A stretch of DNA of 64,000 bases from assembly GCA_023392595.1 (NCBI GenBank), contig JAEVYU010000060.1:1-64000 (forward strand). The letters run 5' to 3'. Below the pieces are notes generated by a model. The model saw only the letters and a program-made list of their open reading frames with translations. It did not search any database and was not told where the DNA came from. This DNA comes from Bacillota bacterium (lineage in GTDB: Bacteria > Bacillota > UBA4882 > UBA8346). Positions within the stretch are counted from its first letter, which is position 1, and every line of letters starts with the position of its first letter. A program made the position numbers and the translations under genes. Shown piece by piece: positions 51,304 through 60,765 of the stretch.

Positions 51304-54069
51304 TTATTTCAGATAATTTAATAAAGAAATCGGTAAAATCTGGCCTCCTACTTGCAAAGCTGCCTGATAAGCCGTTTTTTGCATCGTAAACTGACTAATC
51401 ATCTTGGAAATATCGACATCCTCAATATCACTTTGGAGTTTGGTAATATTATCGGATAAACCGTTAAAGCGATCAATACTATGATTCAAACGGTTCACCT
51501 TGGCCCCGATTTCTCCCTGGGTGATTAAAATATTATCAATATCATTCGTAATGTGAGTCAAATCCTTTTCAGACAATGCTTTGGTATTGGATCCTCTTAA
51601 ATTGATACTGGTTTCCGATAGATGTTGAAAAATCGGATCAAACAAGCCGTCTCCGGAAATGTTGACCCGGATTTTAACGCCAAAATTCACTTCATAATTG
51701 ATTTCACTGCAATTACCCTCAAAATTGGGTTCGGTCGACTCGGAATAAGTTCCGTCCGAAAAACCCATATCCGGTAAAATATCCGCTTTTGAACCTGAAT
51801 TCAGTCTGATTGGAAGCGGCGAATCGCTGTCATTCAAATCCGGATCATGGTAAACAAATTTTAACCGTTTATCGGATGTCAACCCCACCCGGACATTGGC
51901 ATAATGCCCGCCCCGCTCATTAATACGGTCCTGAATGTTCCGGGCTAACTGGGCCGGGCTGAAATCACCGCCATCCAAACTAATCTCCTGAGGCTTGTCA
52001 ATCCCGACCGTGATAATGAATTTACTATCACCGGCAACATCGGAAGCATCATCAATGGCGTACGACGAACTCATGTCCGGCAAGGGGTTTTCCCAATCCT
52101 TATCCAAAGTAACCGCTTTGGTAACCGGATCATAACTTTCGATGGTCCGGGTTTGTCCTGCTCCCTTCCCTCCGGTGATCGTTACCGTCATCCCTTTATA
52201 AAAATCTTTGATTACGCTTGAATTTCCGGCTAACTGCAAATTTGGGGGCGGCCCGTTGGTTGCCGCTGCAGTTACCCCTCCAATCAAGGGCGGCCGGATC
52301 GCATATTTCGAATTCTCGGCCAGGGGCGGATCCCATGGCGCGCCGACAGTGACAACATTCTGATTGGAAGAGGCAATTACCTGGCTTTGCCCGGCGCCCG
52401 GTCCTTCCGTTATCGCCATGGTCCAATTTTTGTAAAAGTCGGCCTGATCATTGTTATCCAGCGGGTTCAAAGTAACTGTCGCCCCATTGACTGCAGCAAC
52501 ATCATTCCGTACCGGATAACGTCCGAGTACTTTGGTCATCTCCGCGATGGGATTGCCGATAATTCCCCGGGTGGTATCCTGATTTTGAAAACCCATCTGG
52601 GTCAAAGTCGTATCAGAAATCGAATATTGGGCCCACCTGTCAAAGGTCTTCCCCCACGGGTGATCGACCATGGCTATCTTACTGACCTCGTCATAGCCGG
52701 TAATTTGACGTGTTTCGGTTGATCCGTCCAAAAAGGTAACCGTAATTGCGGAACCCTTATAAAAATCCTTAAACTGACTGGAATCACTTGCCAGCTGAAT
52801 TGAAGAACCGGAAGGATCGTGCGTAATCGCATCCCCCTTGCTCGCCGGCAAAATAGTGTAAGTCACCGGACCTTTCAAGGCAAACGCCTCGGGTTCAACC
52901 GTAATTTCTCCGGTGGCATTGGAATAACCGGTAATTTTATGCGACTCGGTACGCCCGATGCTATCTTCGATATTGATGGTCATGCCGGTATAAAAATTAT
53001 CCAACGGCGCAGTTTGACCGTGGGCCGGCAAAGTAATTTTTCCTCCGGGAACGGCATCCGCTTGCCCTTTCAAGGGTGGAATCAGCTCGTAAGTAGACGT
53101 TCTATCGGGGTCTTTTAGCCATGGAATCGCCACTTCGGCGATTTGTTTTTCCGGATTGTAGGAGGTGATGGTATTGATTTCGCCAACCCCGGTACCACCG
53201 GCAATTCGAATCGTCCATCCCCGGTAATAATCAGGTACAACACTCTCCAACGCGGTATCCATCTGAACTTTAGTCGGAGTCGCGCTTTTAATCTTACCAA
53301 TATTCTTAATGGCAGGTCCGTCTTTTAACACAATATTATGAGCAACCCCATCATCGGGTTTTACACCGGAATAAAAAGATATTTGATTATTGGTATTGAT
53401 TTTTACGTAAACCGGAGGCGTAAAGCCCGCATTGTTGAGCTGGGTTTGGATATCATTGGCAAGATCGTTTAATTGATGGCCGATGGAGCCATCATAAGTT
53501 TTTGGCGATAAAGTAATCGTCCGGGTTGGATTTTCGTCCAACTTAATCTTAAATTGATTGTTTTGGGCGTCGATCACGATGGGATTCATCGTTAAATTTC
53601 TGATGTTTCCAGCAACATTGGCCCTTAATGTATAAGCCCTGTCGGTATATTTTTCACCGGCGAAAATATAGCGATCTCCCATTGAAGTATTGGCCAGATC
53701 CATCAGTCCGGCTTTAATCTGATCAACCTCGGTAGCCATTGCCTCCCAGTCCAAATCATTATTGGTACTGTTGGCGCCTTCGACAATGAGTTCCCTTACC
53801 CGCTGCAGATTATCAACCACGGCATTGCACGCGGTGTCGGCAGCACTGAGTAAGCTGGAAGCCGCATTCACATTGTCCGTATATTTCAGGATTTCCGTGT
53901 TTTGAGTACGGTATTTCATAGCCCTGGTTGTACCAATCGGATCGTCCGAGGGCTTTAGGATTCTTTTACCCGAACTGGCTTGATCGGTCGAATTATTGAT
54001 TGCATCTTCCAAATTCATGATATTATAAGTCAAGCTGGTATAAACCATCTTACTGGAAACACGCATCAT
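51304..54069 (-). CDS. flgL: Hook-filament junction protein FlgL, threefold enlarged
   Basis: Normal FlgL is about 300 residues; this is 921. The N-terminal D0/D1 (MMRVSSKMVYTSLTYNIMNL, ASSGKRILKPSDDPIGTTRA) and the C-terminal helix (FTMQKTAYQAALQVGGQILP) are intact. The middle holds five repeats of ~50 residues (about 280-331, 359-406, 436-484, 545-591, 623-671) with DFYKGMTVTITGGKGAGQTR-type cores. Two copies of a module shared with FliD lie at about 168-260 and 682-773. The insertion should form large surface domains at the hook-filament junction. Confidence 0.93.
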   Translation of the reverse strand: MMRVSSKMVYTSLTYNIMNLEDAINNSTDQASSGKRILKPSDDPIGTTRAMKYRTQNTEILKYTDNVNAASSLLSAADTACNAVVDNLQRVRELIVEGANSTNNDLDWEAMATEVDQIKAGLMDLANTSMGDRYIFAGEKYTDRAYTLRANVAGNIRNLTMNPIVIDAQNNQFKIKLDENPTRTITLSPKTYDGSIGHQLNDLANDIQTQLNNAGFTPPVYVKINTNNQISFYSGVKPDDGVAHNIVLKDGPAIKNIGKIKSATPTKVQMDTALESVVPDYYRGWTIRIAGGTGVGEINTITSYNPEKQIAEVAIPWLKDPDRTSTYELIPPLKGQADAVPGGKITLPAHGQTAPLDNFYTGMTINIEDSIGRTESHKITGYSNATGEITVEPEAFALKGPVTYTILPASKGDAITHDPSGSSIQLASDSSQFKDFYKGSAITVTFLDGSTETRQITGYDEVSKIAMVDHPWGKTFDRWAQYSISDTTLTQMGFQNQDTTRGIIGNPIAEMTKVLGRYPVRNDVAAVNGATVTLNPLDNNDQADFYKNWTMAITEGPGAGQSQVIASSNQNVVTVGAPWDPPLAENSKYAIRPPLIGGVTAAATNGPPPNLQLAGNSSVIKDFYKGMTVTITGGKGAGQTRTIESYDPVTKAVTLDKDWENPLPDMSSSYAIDDASDVAGDSKFIITVGIDKPQEISLDGGDFSPAQLARNIQDRINERGGHYANVRVGLTSDKRLKFVYHDPDLNDSDSPLPIRLNSGSKADILPDMGFSDGTYSESTEPNFEGNCSEINYEVNFGVKIRVNISGDGLFDPIFQHLSETSINLRGSNTKALSEKDLTHITNDIDNILITQGEIGAKVNRLNHSIDRFNGLSDNITKLQSDIEDVDISKMISQFTMQKTAYQAALQVGGQILPISLLNYLK
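52057..53232 (-). repeat. Five internal repeats within flgL
   Basis: Units share (F/Y)Y-x-G-x-x-x-x-I, then G-x-G-x-G, then I-x-x-Y, then a V-x-x-P-W ending. Divergence between units is high at the DNA level, so these are old domain duplications rather than slippage. Confidence 0.8.
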
Positions 54070-54100
54070 AATGGTTTCCCTCCTTGGTCAAAACGGTTCT

Positions 54101-55519
54101 TTAAGGGTTTAGCTTCAAGCCGTTGATGATGATATCGAGCATCGCGTCATTGGTATTGATTACCTTGGCTGCCGCATTATAACCATGCTGGAATTTAATC
54201 ATATTGGCAGCCTCTTCATCCAGATTGACTCCGGATACGGATTGCCGCCGATTGTCCAAACTGGTCAGCAAAGTGGTTTGATGCGCGGAATTGGTCTGGG
54301 CCGCCAGCGATTTTTCCGCAAGATCACCGATGATATTTCCCAGGAATCCATTCATCGTAGTCGTTTCATCAAGCATTAGAAATTTATGCTGTAAATCAGC
54401 CATTTTTTGGGCATTGACGTTATTGCCCGGAAGGCCAATTAAATCACTGGAAGCAGCGATCCTGTTCAAACCTTTTTCGGTATCTTTGATTGCATTCGAT
54501 AAATCAATATCCGCCGCACCGCTGCCTTGGAAAAAATCAGTGCCGGTACTTTTATCTAAACCAAAACCTTTCTTATGAATCAAGTTGGTTTCAGTAATTA
54601 AAGTTTTGGAAAGAGTGTCATAACTATTCATTAATTTGGGCAAATCCTCGTCCCGCAACTGCAAAAGGCCCGCTAAATTACCATTCGTAACCACAACATT
54701 CTGATGTTTGGGAATGCTCCATTCTAAAGCGACCATCCCTTTTTTATTTTCCGATATTGCCAAAATGGGATCGGCCGTATCCCCGTTTACTAAAGGAATT
54801 CCATTAATCTGAATGGTGATTCGATTTAGCGCATCAAAAGAAGTATTGATGTTGACATCTTTCGATAACTGTTCCACCAATAAATCCCGTTTATCCATTA
54901 AATCGTTGGGATGATCGCCCAGTGCCGTTACCTGCCCGATTCTTTTATTCAACTGGGCAATTTCCTCGGCATAACGATTAATCTCAGCGACAGTACTGAC
55001 AATTTTATCATTGGTATCCGAACGCAGCTCTTTTAAGTTTGTATAATTTTCCCGGATATTTTGGGCCAACGTTAACGCCGTCTGACGCAGAGTCGAACGG
55101 GTGGGTTGACTCTCCGGAGTTTTGGTGAGCTCCTGCAAAGCCACCCAGTATGCATCAATTTCGGAGCGAATATTGGCATCGGCGGGCTCGTTAATAATCC
55201 GTTCGGCTTGTCCCAATACATCCTGGCGAGTATCCCAATAACCTTGGGACGTAGTTTGTTTTTGAATCTGCTGATCAATGATTTGATCCCGAATCCGCTT
55301 GACCTCGGTCACTTCTGAACCGGTTCCCATTTGGCCGGCTACTTTTAGGCGGGTAAAAGCAGGCTCCGTATAAGGCTCTGTCGCCGTAATCTCTACCCGT
55401 TGCCTGGAATATCCAGGAGTACTGGCATTTGACATGTTTTGCCCGGTCGTTTCAAGAGCTTGCTGATGAGTCAACAATCCCCGCACACCGGTTTCCAAAC
55501 CAAAAAATGTTGACGCCAT
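54101..55519 (-). CDS. flgK: Hook-associated protein FlgK
   Basis: The 472-residue protein starts MASTFFGLETGVRGLLTHQQ followed by ALETTGQNMSNASTPGYSRQ and ends LDEEAANMIKFQHGYNAAAK, with NTNDAMLDIIINGL near the end. Length is normal for the family, unlike the neighbouring FlgL. GGGGTGAGG precedes the ATG. Confidence 0.96.
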   Translation of the reverse strand: MASTFFGLETGVRGLLTHQQALETTGQNMSNASTPGYSRQRVEITATEPYTEPAFTRLKVAGQMGTGSEVTEVKRIRDQIIDQQIQKQTTSQGYWDTRQDVLGQAERIINEPADANIRSEIDAYWVALQELTKTPESQPTRSTLRQTALTLAQNIRENYTNLKELRSDTNDKIVSTVAEINRYAEEIAQLNKRIGQVTALGDHPNDLMDKRDLLVEQLSKDVNINTSFDALNRITIQINGIPLVNGDTADPILAISENKKGMVALEWSIPKHQNVVVTNGNLAGLLQLRDEDLPKLMNSYDTLSKTLITETNLIHKKGFGLDKSTGTDFFQGSGAADIDLSNAIKDTEKGLNRIAASSDLIGLPGNNVNAQKMADLQHKFLMLDETTTMNGFLGNIIGDLAEKSLAAQTNSAHQTTLLTSLDNRRQSVSGVNLDEEAANMIKFQHGYNAAAKVINTNDAMLDIIINGLKLNP

Positions 55520-55525
55520 TTATCC

Positions 55526-55969
55526 TCACCCCTTCACATCCAACATATGGATTGCTTTTTGATGAACCCGGCCGGAAGATCCATACAAGTTTGGAGAATC
55601 TCCACTCATGATGGAACGGAAGGAGTTCAGCGTAAACTGGACCAACGCCAGTGAATCCTGAATTAACTTTTGGTTTAATTCATTATTTTTCCTAAATTGG
55701 AGGGCCGTTTTTCGGACCCGCCCTAAGATTTCGTCTAACTCAGCCGGAAAATTCGAATCTTCCAAAAAAAATTGCACTTGAGGAAGGCACTCATCACTAA
55801 CGTCTTTAAGTCTAACAGATAACACCTTTTCTTTGTGGACGATGGATCCTAATGTCTCCATGTCCTCCTTCATTAGTGCTTCCTTTTTTATTAAACTTAA
55901 GCCGTTGAGCTCTTCTAAAAGCGCAAGTTCTTGTTCCAACAACTGTTGGAGTATTTGATTGTCTTGCAT
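55526..55969 (-). CDS. flgN: FlgN-type flagellar chaperone
   Basis: The 147-residue helical protein (LLEQELALLEELNGLSLIKK, EALMKEDMETLGSIVHKEK) with a C-terminal SGRVHQKAIHMLDVKG matches FlgN in pattern and position. It escorts FlgK and FlgL to the export gate. Six bases separate it from flgK; GGGAGG lies upstream. Confidence 0.85.
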   Translation of the reverse strand: MQDNQILQQLLEQELALLEELNGLSLIKKEALMKEDMETLGSIVHKEKVLSVRLKDVSDECLPQVQFFLEDSNFPAELDEILGRVRKTALQFRKNNELNQKLIQDSLALVQFTLNSFRSIMSGDSPNLYGSSGRVHQKAIHMLDVKG

Positions 55970-55973
55970 TGGA

Positions 55974-56279
55974 CTACCTCCCGGCGATCTCGTCTACCAG
56001 GCTCCTCCCAACCATCTTTTGCGCGATGTCTGATGAAGATACTTGATAGGTGCCATCCTGAATTTTATTTTTCAATTCAGTTATTTTTTCGGCACGAACC
56101 TCCGGAGACTTTAGTACCTGTTCGGTAGCAAATTGCAAACCTTGAGCCCGATCCGATAAAACCAGGGAATCTGCTTTATTTACCGGACTGGGATTATTGA
56201 CGGCATTCCCTTTTTTCTTGGCGCCGTTTACTTGATCCATGGAAAGAATACTTTGCACTTGTTTATTGGAGATGATCAT
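55974..56279 (-). CDS. flgM: Anti-sigma-28 factor FlgM
   Basis: The 101-residue protein has the FlgM pattern: disordered N-terminus (VNGAKKKGNAVNNPSPVN), then VLSDRAQGLQFATEQVL and EKITELKNKIQDGTYQVSSS with DIAQKMVGRSLVDEI. It holds the flagellar sigma factor until hook completion, then is exported. It starts the flgM-flgN-flgK-flgL group. Confidence 0.92.
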   Translation of the reverse strand: MIISNKQVQSILSMDQVNGAKKKGNAVNNPSPVNKADSLVLSDRAQGLQFATEQVLKSPEVRAEKITELKNKIQDGTYQVSSSDIAQKMVGRSLVDEIAGR

Positions 56280-56377
56280 CCTTTATCACCTGCCTTTGCG
56301 ATTTGTGTAAGATTTTTGTTCATTGGATAACCCGCCGACCGGGGGCCTTTCCTCCTTATCTAAGTTGTAAAGGCATT

Positions 56378-56827
56378 TCAATCTTTCTTTTTCAAAATAT
56401 GGTCATAAGTATGAACCTTCGCTTGCGCCCAAACAGTTCCCGGATTGCCCGGCAAAGGTCCGGACGGCGAAGAAGAAATACCCTGAGACGGTCTGGCAAC
56501 CCGTTTCAACTCCGACTGCATTTCCTGGAGACACTTCTCACAAAACCTGCCGGAAGAGATTGAATCTCCACATTTCTCGCACGTAATCATCGAGTCGGAA
56601 CCGCCGCCCTCCATTTTCAGACGGCCTTCTTTCAAAAAACGGGTAATAACCTTCACTTCCACTCCGGTTTCGTGATTGATTTCCGAAGCCGGTGAATTGG
56701 GATGCTCAAATAGATAATCCCGCACTTTATCAAAGTCTTGCTGGTCTGCCTCGGCGCAATGATTGCACACGGAATTGCCGTTATAGTGGAACATGTTGCC
56801 GCATCTTTTGCAATTTCTGATGTCCAT
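56378..56827 (-). CDS. yvyF: YvyF/TIGR03826-type flagellar operon protein
   Basis: The 149-residue protein carries two zinc-binding motifs: NCKRCGNMF with CNHC near the N-terminus and TCEKCGDSISSGRFCEKC at ~85-100. A winged-helix-like segment (YLFEHPNSPASEINHETGVE) lies between them. It matches the protein encoded between comFC and flgM in B. subtilis, which has a regulatory role in flagellar expression. Function here is inferred from synteny. Confidence 0.85.
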   Translation of the reverse strand: MDIRNCKRCGNMFHYNGNSVCNHCAEADQQDFDKVRDYLFEHPNSPASEINHETGVEVKVITRFLKEGRLKMEGGGSDSMITCEKCGDSISSGRFCEKCLQEMQSELKRVARPSQGISSSPSGPLPGNPGTVWAQAKVHTYDHILKKKD

Positions 56828-56850
56828 AACTCCACCTCCGTTTTAAGCTA

Positions 56851-57639
56851 TTATGAAATAAACCATTCCGGATCCAAAATACCCCCCGCTAAAGTTAAAA
56901 CCTTAACTTCAAGGGCCCCGGATCTTGTTAAAGCCCTGGCAGCCTCGGAGACTGTGGCGCCAGTCGTAAAAATGTCATCAACCAATAAAACTTTGGCCCT
57001 TTCAAGGGGTTTCGCGTTGATAACCCGAAAGGCCTGATTGATGTTGATAAAACGCTGTTCCTTATGGAGCGCATTCTGCGAGAGCGTAATCTTGTCTCTT
57101 ATTATTATATCATTTCTGATTGGAATTCCCAAATATTTTTGTAACGGATTAGCTAATATTTCAGCCTGATTATAACCTCTCGCCATCAATTTCAAGTGAT
57201 GAATGGGGATCGGAATGATCAAATCCATCTTTTGAAATTCAGGCTGATTTTTAACCCATTCCACCAGTAGCACGCCCAAGGCTTTGCCCAGATCGGGACG
57301 ATACCGGTATTTTAACTCCGCCAGGTACTCACGCATAGCGCCTTCATAAACTGCAACGGACCTTGCTTTAGAAAAATAATATCGGGTTTGATTGCATTGC
57401 CTGCAAACCTTTCTACCGGAACCCATCCCTTCGCCTCTTAAGGAGCGGCCGCATTTTTCACATATGGGCGGTGTTATCATGGCAATTTTGCGAAGACAAT
57501 TTCTTCCGAGTCCCTGATGAAAACGCTCTTCCTGCCAGCAAACCGGACAACGCTCCTGGGGCGGAAAAAATAATTCCATCAAACCCAAGGCCACTTCCCG
57601 AAGCCAACTTATAATTTCTAAATTACCTATTCTCATCAT
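56851..57639 (-). CDS. comFC: ComFC-type phosphoribosyltransferase
   Basis: The ~262-residue protein has an N-terminal zinc finger (RCPVCWQEE, CEKCGRSL, CRQCNQTRYYFSKARSVAVY) and a C-terminal phosphoribosyltransferase motif (AKVLLVDDIFTTGATVSEAA). It works in DNA uptake during competence. ATG 57639 is my choice; a GTG two codons upstream is possible. It follows comFA. Confidence 0.92.
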   Translation of the reverse strand: MMRIGNLEIISWLREVALGLMELFFPPQERCPVCWQEERFHQGLGRNCLRKIAMITPPICEKCGRSLRGEGMGSGRKVCRQCNQTRYYFSKARSVAVYEGAMREYLAELKYRYRPDLGKALGVLLVEWVKNQPEFQKMDLIIPIPIHHLKLMARGYNQAEILANPLQKYLGIPIRNDIIIRDKITLSQNALHKEQRFININQAFRVINAKPLERAKVLLVDDIFTTGATVSEAARALTRSGALEVKVLTLAGGILDPEWFIS

Positions 57640-57704
57640 CGGCACTTTCTTTAGAAATTTTATAAGACCTTAGACCTAATTTATAAGGAATTTATTGGAA
57701 AGTC

Positions 57705-59468
57705 CTAGTTTCCATCTAAAAATCCCAATTCATATCCTTCGCGGTTCATTTCCGCAATGATTTGAATGGCCGTATCCATGGAACGGGATTTCGTTTTTGA
57801 AACCCACAAAACCCGCCCGCCTTCCCCCAACCGGCCGGTCCGTCCGGCAATTTGAATCAAGGTTTGAGGGTCGAAAATATTTTCGTTATCCGCATGAAGA
57901 ACCAGCACATCCAAATTGGGAATGGTGATTCCCCGTTCATAAATGGTCGAAGTGACTGCAAATTGTAGATTGCCTCTCAACAGGTTTTCTTTGGTCTCCA
58001 TCCGGTTGGGGGATTTCGAGTGAGTAATTGTACCAATCACTCCACGCATTTCGGCCCATCTCACCAAACTACCGCCCAGGGATTCAATCTGCTGAATCGT
58101 CGGCAAAAAAACCAGCCCGGGATGGGGATTTTGCTTCAAATTCATTAAGAATTCACGGATGGCCGAAGGAGGTTCCCACTTGCTTTTCCAATCGACAGCC
58201 ACGGGCAAGTCGCATTTCACCCATTCGGGAACAATTAAAGGTTTGCGATGAGGGCGCGCAGGTATCGAAACATAGGGTAATTCATCCTGTCGTATCTGCT
58301 TTAGCATATTTTGATCCGGGGTTGCCGTCATAATCACCAAATGCCCGCACGGTTTCATAGCCCGTAAAACCGCATCATGCAGCATTGCGCATCCCTGATA
58401 GGGATAAGCATCGGCTTCATCCAATATCACCAAGTCAAAACTTTGATAAAACCGTAAACACTGGTGAGTAGTGGCAATCGTGAGCGGAACATCAAGAAAA
58501 CGCTCACCGCTCCCACCATACAATGCCGAAACGGCTATTTCCGGAAAAGCCTCTTTGAGTCGCGGAACCAACTCGATGACCACATCTTTACGGGGAATCG
58601 CAAACAATACCCGTTGACCCCCGGATAGCGCCTTTGCCAAGCTCCCGAAACTCACTTCCGTTTTTCCGGCGCCACAAACGGCCCAGACTAAAAACCGTCT
58701 TTCCTTGCTCTCCAGGAAACGGGCCACTGCTTCGGAAGCCCGTTGTTGCGGCGGAGTTAACTCGAACTTCAAACGGGGCCGCACGGTTGTTATTTGAATA
58801 CCGTGGCGCATCGGATAACTCTGAGAGTATAATGGAATACAGCTTTTGGCGATACCCATGGCCTGGCAATTCATACAAGTCAAACAATGGGAATGGCCAC
58901 AAAATATGCAATCATCTTCCATGATGGCTTTTCTTTCGCCACATCGCCGGCAATGGGGCAAACCCAACTTATCAAGGCTAACCGCCGCTTCCCGTCGCAC
59001 CTTGGACTGGAGATACAAATACTGCATCCAATCCTCCGGATCCCAGGGAAGTTCAATGCCATTGGCGCGGAACAATTCGGGAATCTCAGTTTCCAGCAAC
59101 GTTCTGCCCCAAAACAGGCTTTCAATATCGGGGAGATTGAATTCTTCCAGCTTCAAATCATGAATTTCATATTTTTGAACCGATAACCGGGTACGCGGAA
59201 AGATTTCTTTTACAATCCTGGCTGCAATTTTTAATAATTGATTGGGACTGATGATTTGACCAATCGCATGATCAATCCGTAATCTTCGGAGCAGGATTTC
59301 CGCAGCCCAAATCGGATAAGGAGGTTGAAAAACATAAATCATGCTGTAATTGAACTCGTTTAAATAATAAGCATCCACACGGGGATTGCTGCTGATGTCG
59401 ATTTTATTCTTTCCTTCCGGACTAACAGCGAGATATAGAAAGTATTTGGGAGAGAGCAGCTTTTTCAC
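57705..59468 (-). CDS. comFA: ComFA-type competence helicase
   Basis: The 587-residue DEAD-type ATPase has a cysteine-rich finger at ~173-201 (HCRRCG, CIFCGHSHC, CMNC), Walker A AVCGAGKT (263-270), LVILDEADAYPY and the C-terminal helicase motifs FAVTSTIYERGITIPNLDV and QIAGRTGRLGEGG. It helps single-stranded DNA import. The start is GTG 59468 with a weak ribosome site. In B. subtilis it heads the same locus. Confidence 0.92.
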   Translation of the reverse strand: MKKLLSPKYFLYLAVSPEGKNKIDISSNPRVDAYYLNEFNYSMIYVFQPPYPIWAAEILLRRLRIDHAIGQIISPNQLLKIAARIVKEIFPRTRLSVQKYEIHDLKLEEFNLPDIESLFWGRTLLETEIPELFRANGIELPWDPEDWMQYLYLQSKVRREAAVSLDKLGLPHCRRCGERKAIMEDDCIFCGHSHCLTCMNCQAMGIAKSCIPLYSQSYPMRHGIQITTVRPRLKFELTPPQQRASEAVARFLESKERRFLVWAVCGAGKTEVSFGSLAKALSGGQRVLFAIPRKDVVIELVPRLKEAFPEIAVSALYGGSGERFLDVPLTIATTHQCLRFYQSFDLVILDEADAYPYQGCAMLHDAVLRAMKPCGHLVIMTATPDQNMLKQIRQDELPYVSIPARPHRKPLIVPEWVKCDLPVAVDWKSKWEPPSAIREFLMNLKQNPHPGLVFLPTIQQIESLGGSLVRWAEMRGVIGTITHSKSPNRMETKENLLRGNLQFAVTSTIYERGITIPNLDVLVLHADNENIFDPQTLIQIAGRTGRLGEGGRVLWVSKTKSRSMDTAIQIIAEMNREGYELGFLDGN

Positions 59469-59573
59469 CTGCCGATGAGAATATTTTTTGCATAACTCTA
59501 TTTGTATAATTCCATAATTTAGAAATTATTCCTTCATTTTGCTCGGATTATTTCAAAAGATTATAAATTGTCG

Positions 59574-59688
59574 AGGCTGTCTAAAAAGCAATTCGAAATC
59601 CCTAAGAAATACAATATATCCCTTCATCAAATCGGTCGGTTTCAATTCATTGTATTTCCTGATCGTAAAATTTCCCTTTGGGACAGCC
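59574..59688. mobile_element. MITE-like palindromic element, copy C
   Basis: Ends GGCTGTCTAAAAAG and CTTTGGGACAGCC; inner pair AAGAAATACAATATA / CATTGTATTTCC. It sits in the 321-base gap upstream of comFA, which contains nothing else apart from the terminator below. Confidence 0.7.
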
Positions 59689-59714
59689 CATTTCAGTCTT
59701 TATCATTTTACCGA

Positions 59715-59752
59715 CAAAAAAATGAAGCCCAACTTTTAGGTTAAGCTTCATT
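59715..59752 (-). terminator. Terminator after the small secreted protein gene
   Basis: AATGAAGCTTAACC pairs with GTTGGGCTTCATT (imperfect) and is followed by T7 on the minus strand, about 40 bases after the gene's stop. Confidence 0.75.
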
Positions 59753-59789
59753 CCCGGGCTTAGGTAAATTTTCTAAATTGGCCCGCCTT

Positions 59790-60269
59790 TTATGGATTGT
59801 TACCGTTCTCACCGTTTTGGCTGTTATCTTGATTCAATTGATCGATGATCTTGTGAACGATGATTCCCGGTACCGAGACGGGAGACATCTCTTGCCACTG
59901 GGGACTGGGGAATTGATAGGATACCAATAACTCTCCGGCATCCGAATAGATAAAATAAGATAATATTTTAAACTGCGATACGTTAAATTGGATACGCTGC
60001 AACACATACCAGCCGCTGTAATAACAGAGTTTTGGATATTGCCGGACCAGATTTCTCAGATACATTTCCGAACCGACGATTTTAACCCACACTTCCAAGG
60101 GAGAGCTGTTTAATGAGATGAAATCACGAAGGGCGACTTTATCAACGTAAAAATCCCCATCGTTATTGGATGTAATATACGCATAACGTTCTTCATTCCG
60201 GGCCAGGGATACCGAAGACAGCACCGTAATAAGGAGCATGCCCGTAAAAACCAACAGAATTTTTTTCAT
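59790..60269 (-). CDS. Small secreted protein of unknown function (159 aa)
   Basis: A signal peptide is clear (KKILLVFTGMLLITVLSSVS, cut near SLA). The mature part begins RYAYITSNNDGDFYVDKVAL and has VWVKIVGSEMYLRN, resembling surface-adhesin/protein-E-like small exported proteins, though I cannot confirm the family. The C-terminus is Asn/Gln-rich and hydrophilic. It has its own terminator and is apparently monocistronic. Confidence 0.7.
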   Translation of the reverse strand: MKKILLVFTGMLLITVLSSVSLARNEERYAYITSNNDGDFYVDKVALRDFISLNSSPLEVWVKIVGSEMYLRNLVRQYPKLCYYSGWYVLQRIQFNVSQFKILSYFIYSDAGELLVSYQFPSPQWQEMSPVSVPGIIVHKIIDQLNQDNSQNGENGNNP

Positions 60270-60377
60270 TTTCCATCTCTGCCTTTATCAATATAAGCTT
60301 TAGGTCCAGTTAGACCCGGAGAATCCCAAATTTAATTTTTACCGGATTAATTCCCGTTTTAAACCCAATTTCCTGCA

Positions 60378-60764
60378 TTAGCCAAGCAAAAATGGCGAAG
60401 CTTTTACGGATTTCATTTCTCCAAACCTTTTTTCCGTTTCTCCTTTGGGTGATTTCATTTCATCTAACATTTTTTCCGTTTCTCCCTTGGGTGATTTCGT
60501 TTCATCAAACATTTTTTCCGCTTCTCCCTTGGATGATTTCGTTTCTCCAATCATTTTTTCCGTTTCTCCCTTGGGTGATTTCGTTTCTCCAATCATTTTT
60601 TCCATTTCTCCCTTGGGTGATTGCATTTCTCCAAATATTTTTGCCGTTTCTCCCTTGGGTGATTGCATTTCATCTAACATTTTTTCCATTTCTCCCTTGG
60701 ATGATTTCGTTTCATCTAACATTTTTTCCGTTTCTCCCTTGGATGATTTCATTTCATCTAACAT
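60378..60764 (-). CDS. Possible repeat protein (128 aa), coding status uncertain
   Basis: The frame encodes about 8.5 copies of a 14-residue unit such as MLDEMKSSKGETEK, ending KASPFLLG. The period of 14 fits two heptads of a coiled coil. No ribosome site is positioned at the ATG, and because the 42-base period is a multiple of three the opposite strand is open too. I would not trust it as a gene without expression data. Confidence 0.3.
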   Translation of the reverse strand: MLDEMKSSKGETEKMLDETKSSKGEMEKMLDEMQSPKGETAKIFGEMQSPKGEMEKMIGETKSPKGETEKMIGETKSSKGEAEKMFDETKSPKGETEKMLDEMKSPKGETEKRFGEMKSVKASPFLLG

Positions 60765-60765
60765 T
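60408..60765. repeat. 42-bp tandem repeat (about 8.5 copies)
   Basis: Units share TTTTTCCGTTTCTCCCTTGG, then GTGATTTC(A/G)TTTC and CATCTAACAT or CTCCAATCAT. Copies differ by a few substitutions that alternate the two ending types. The near identity suggests recent slippage expansion. Confidence 0.9.

Noticed and set aside
60408..60765. CRISPR array
   Set aside because: Units are contiguous 42-bp tandem copies with no variable spacers, and no cas genes are present.
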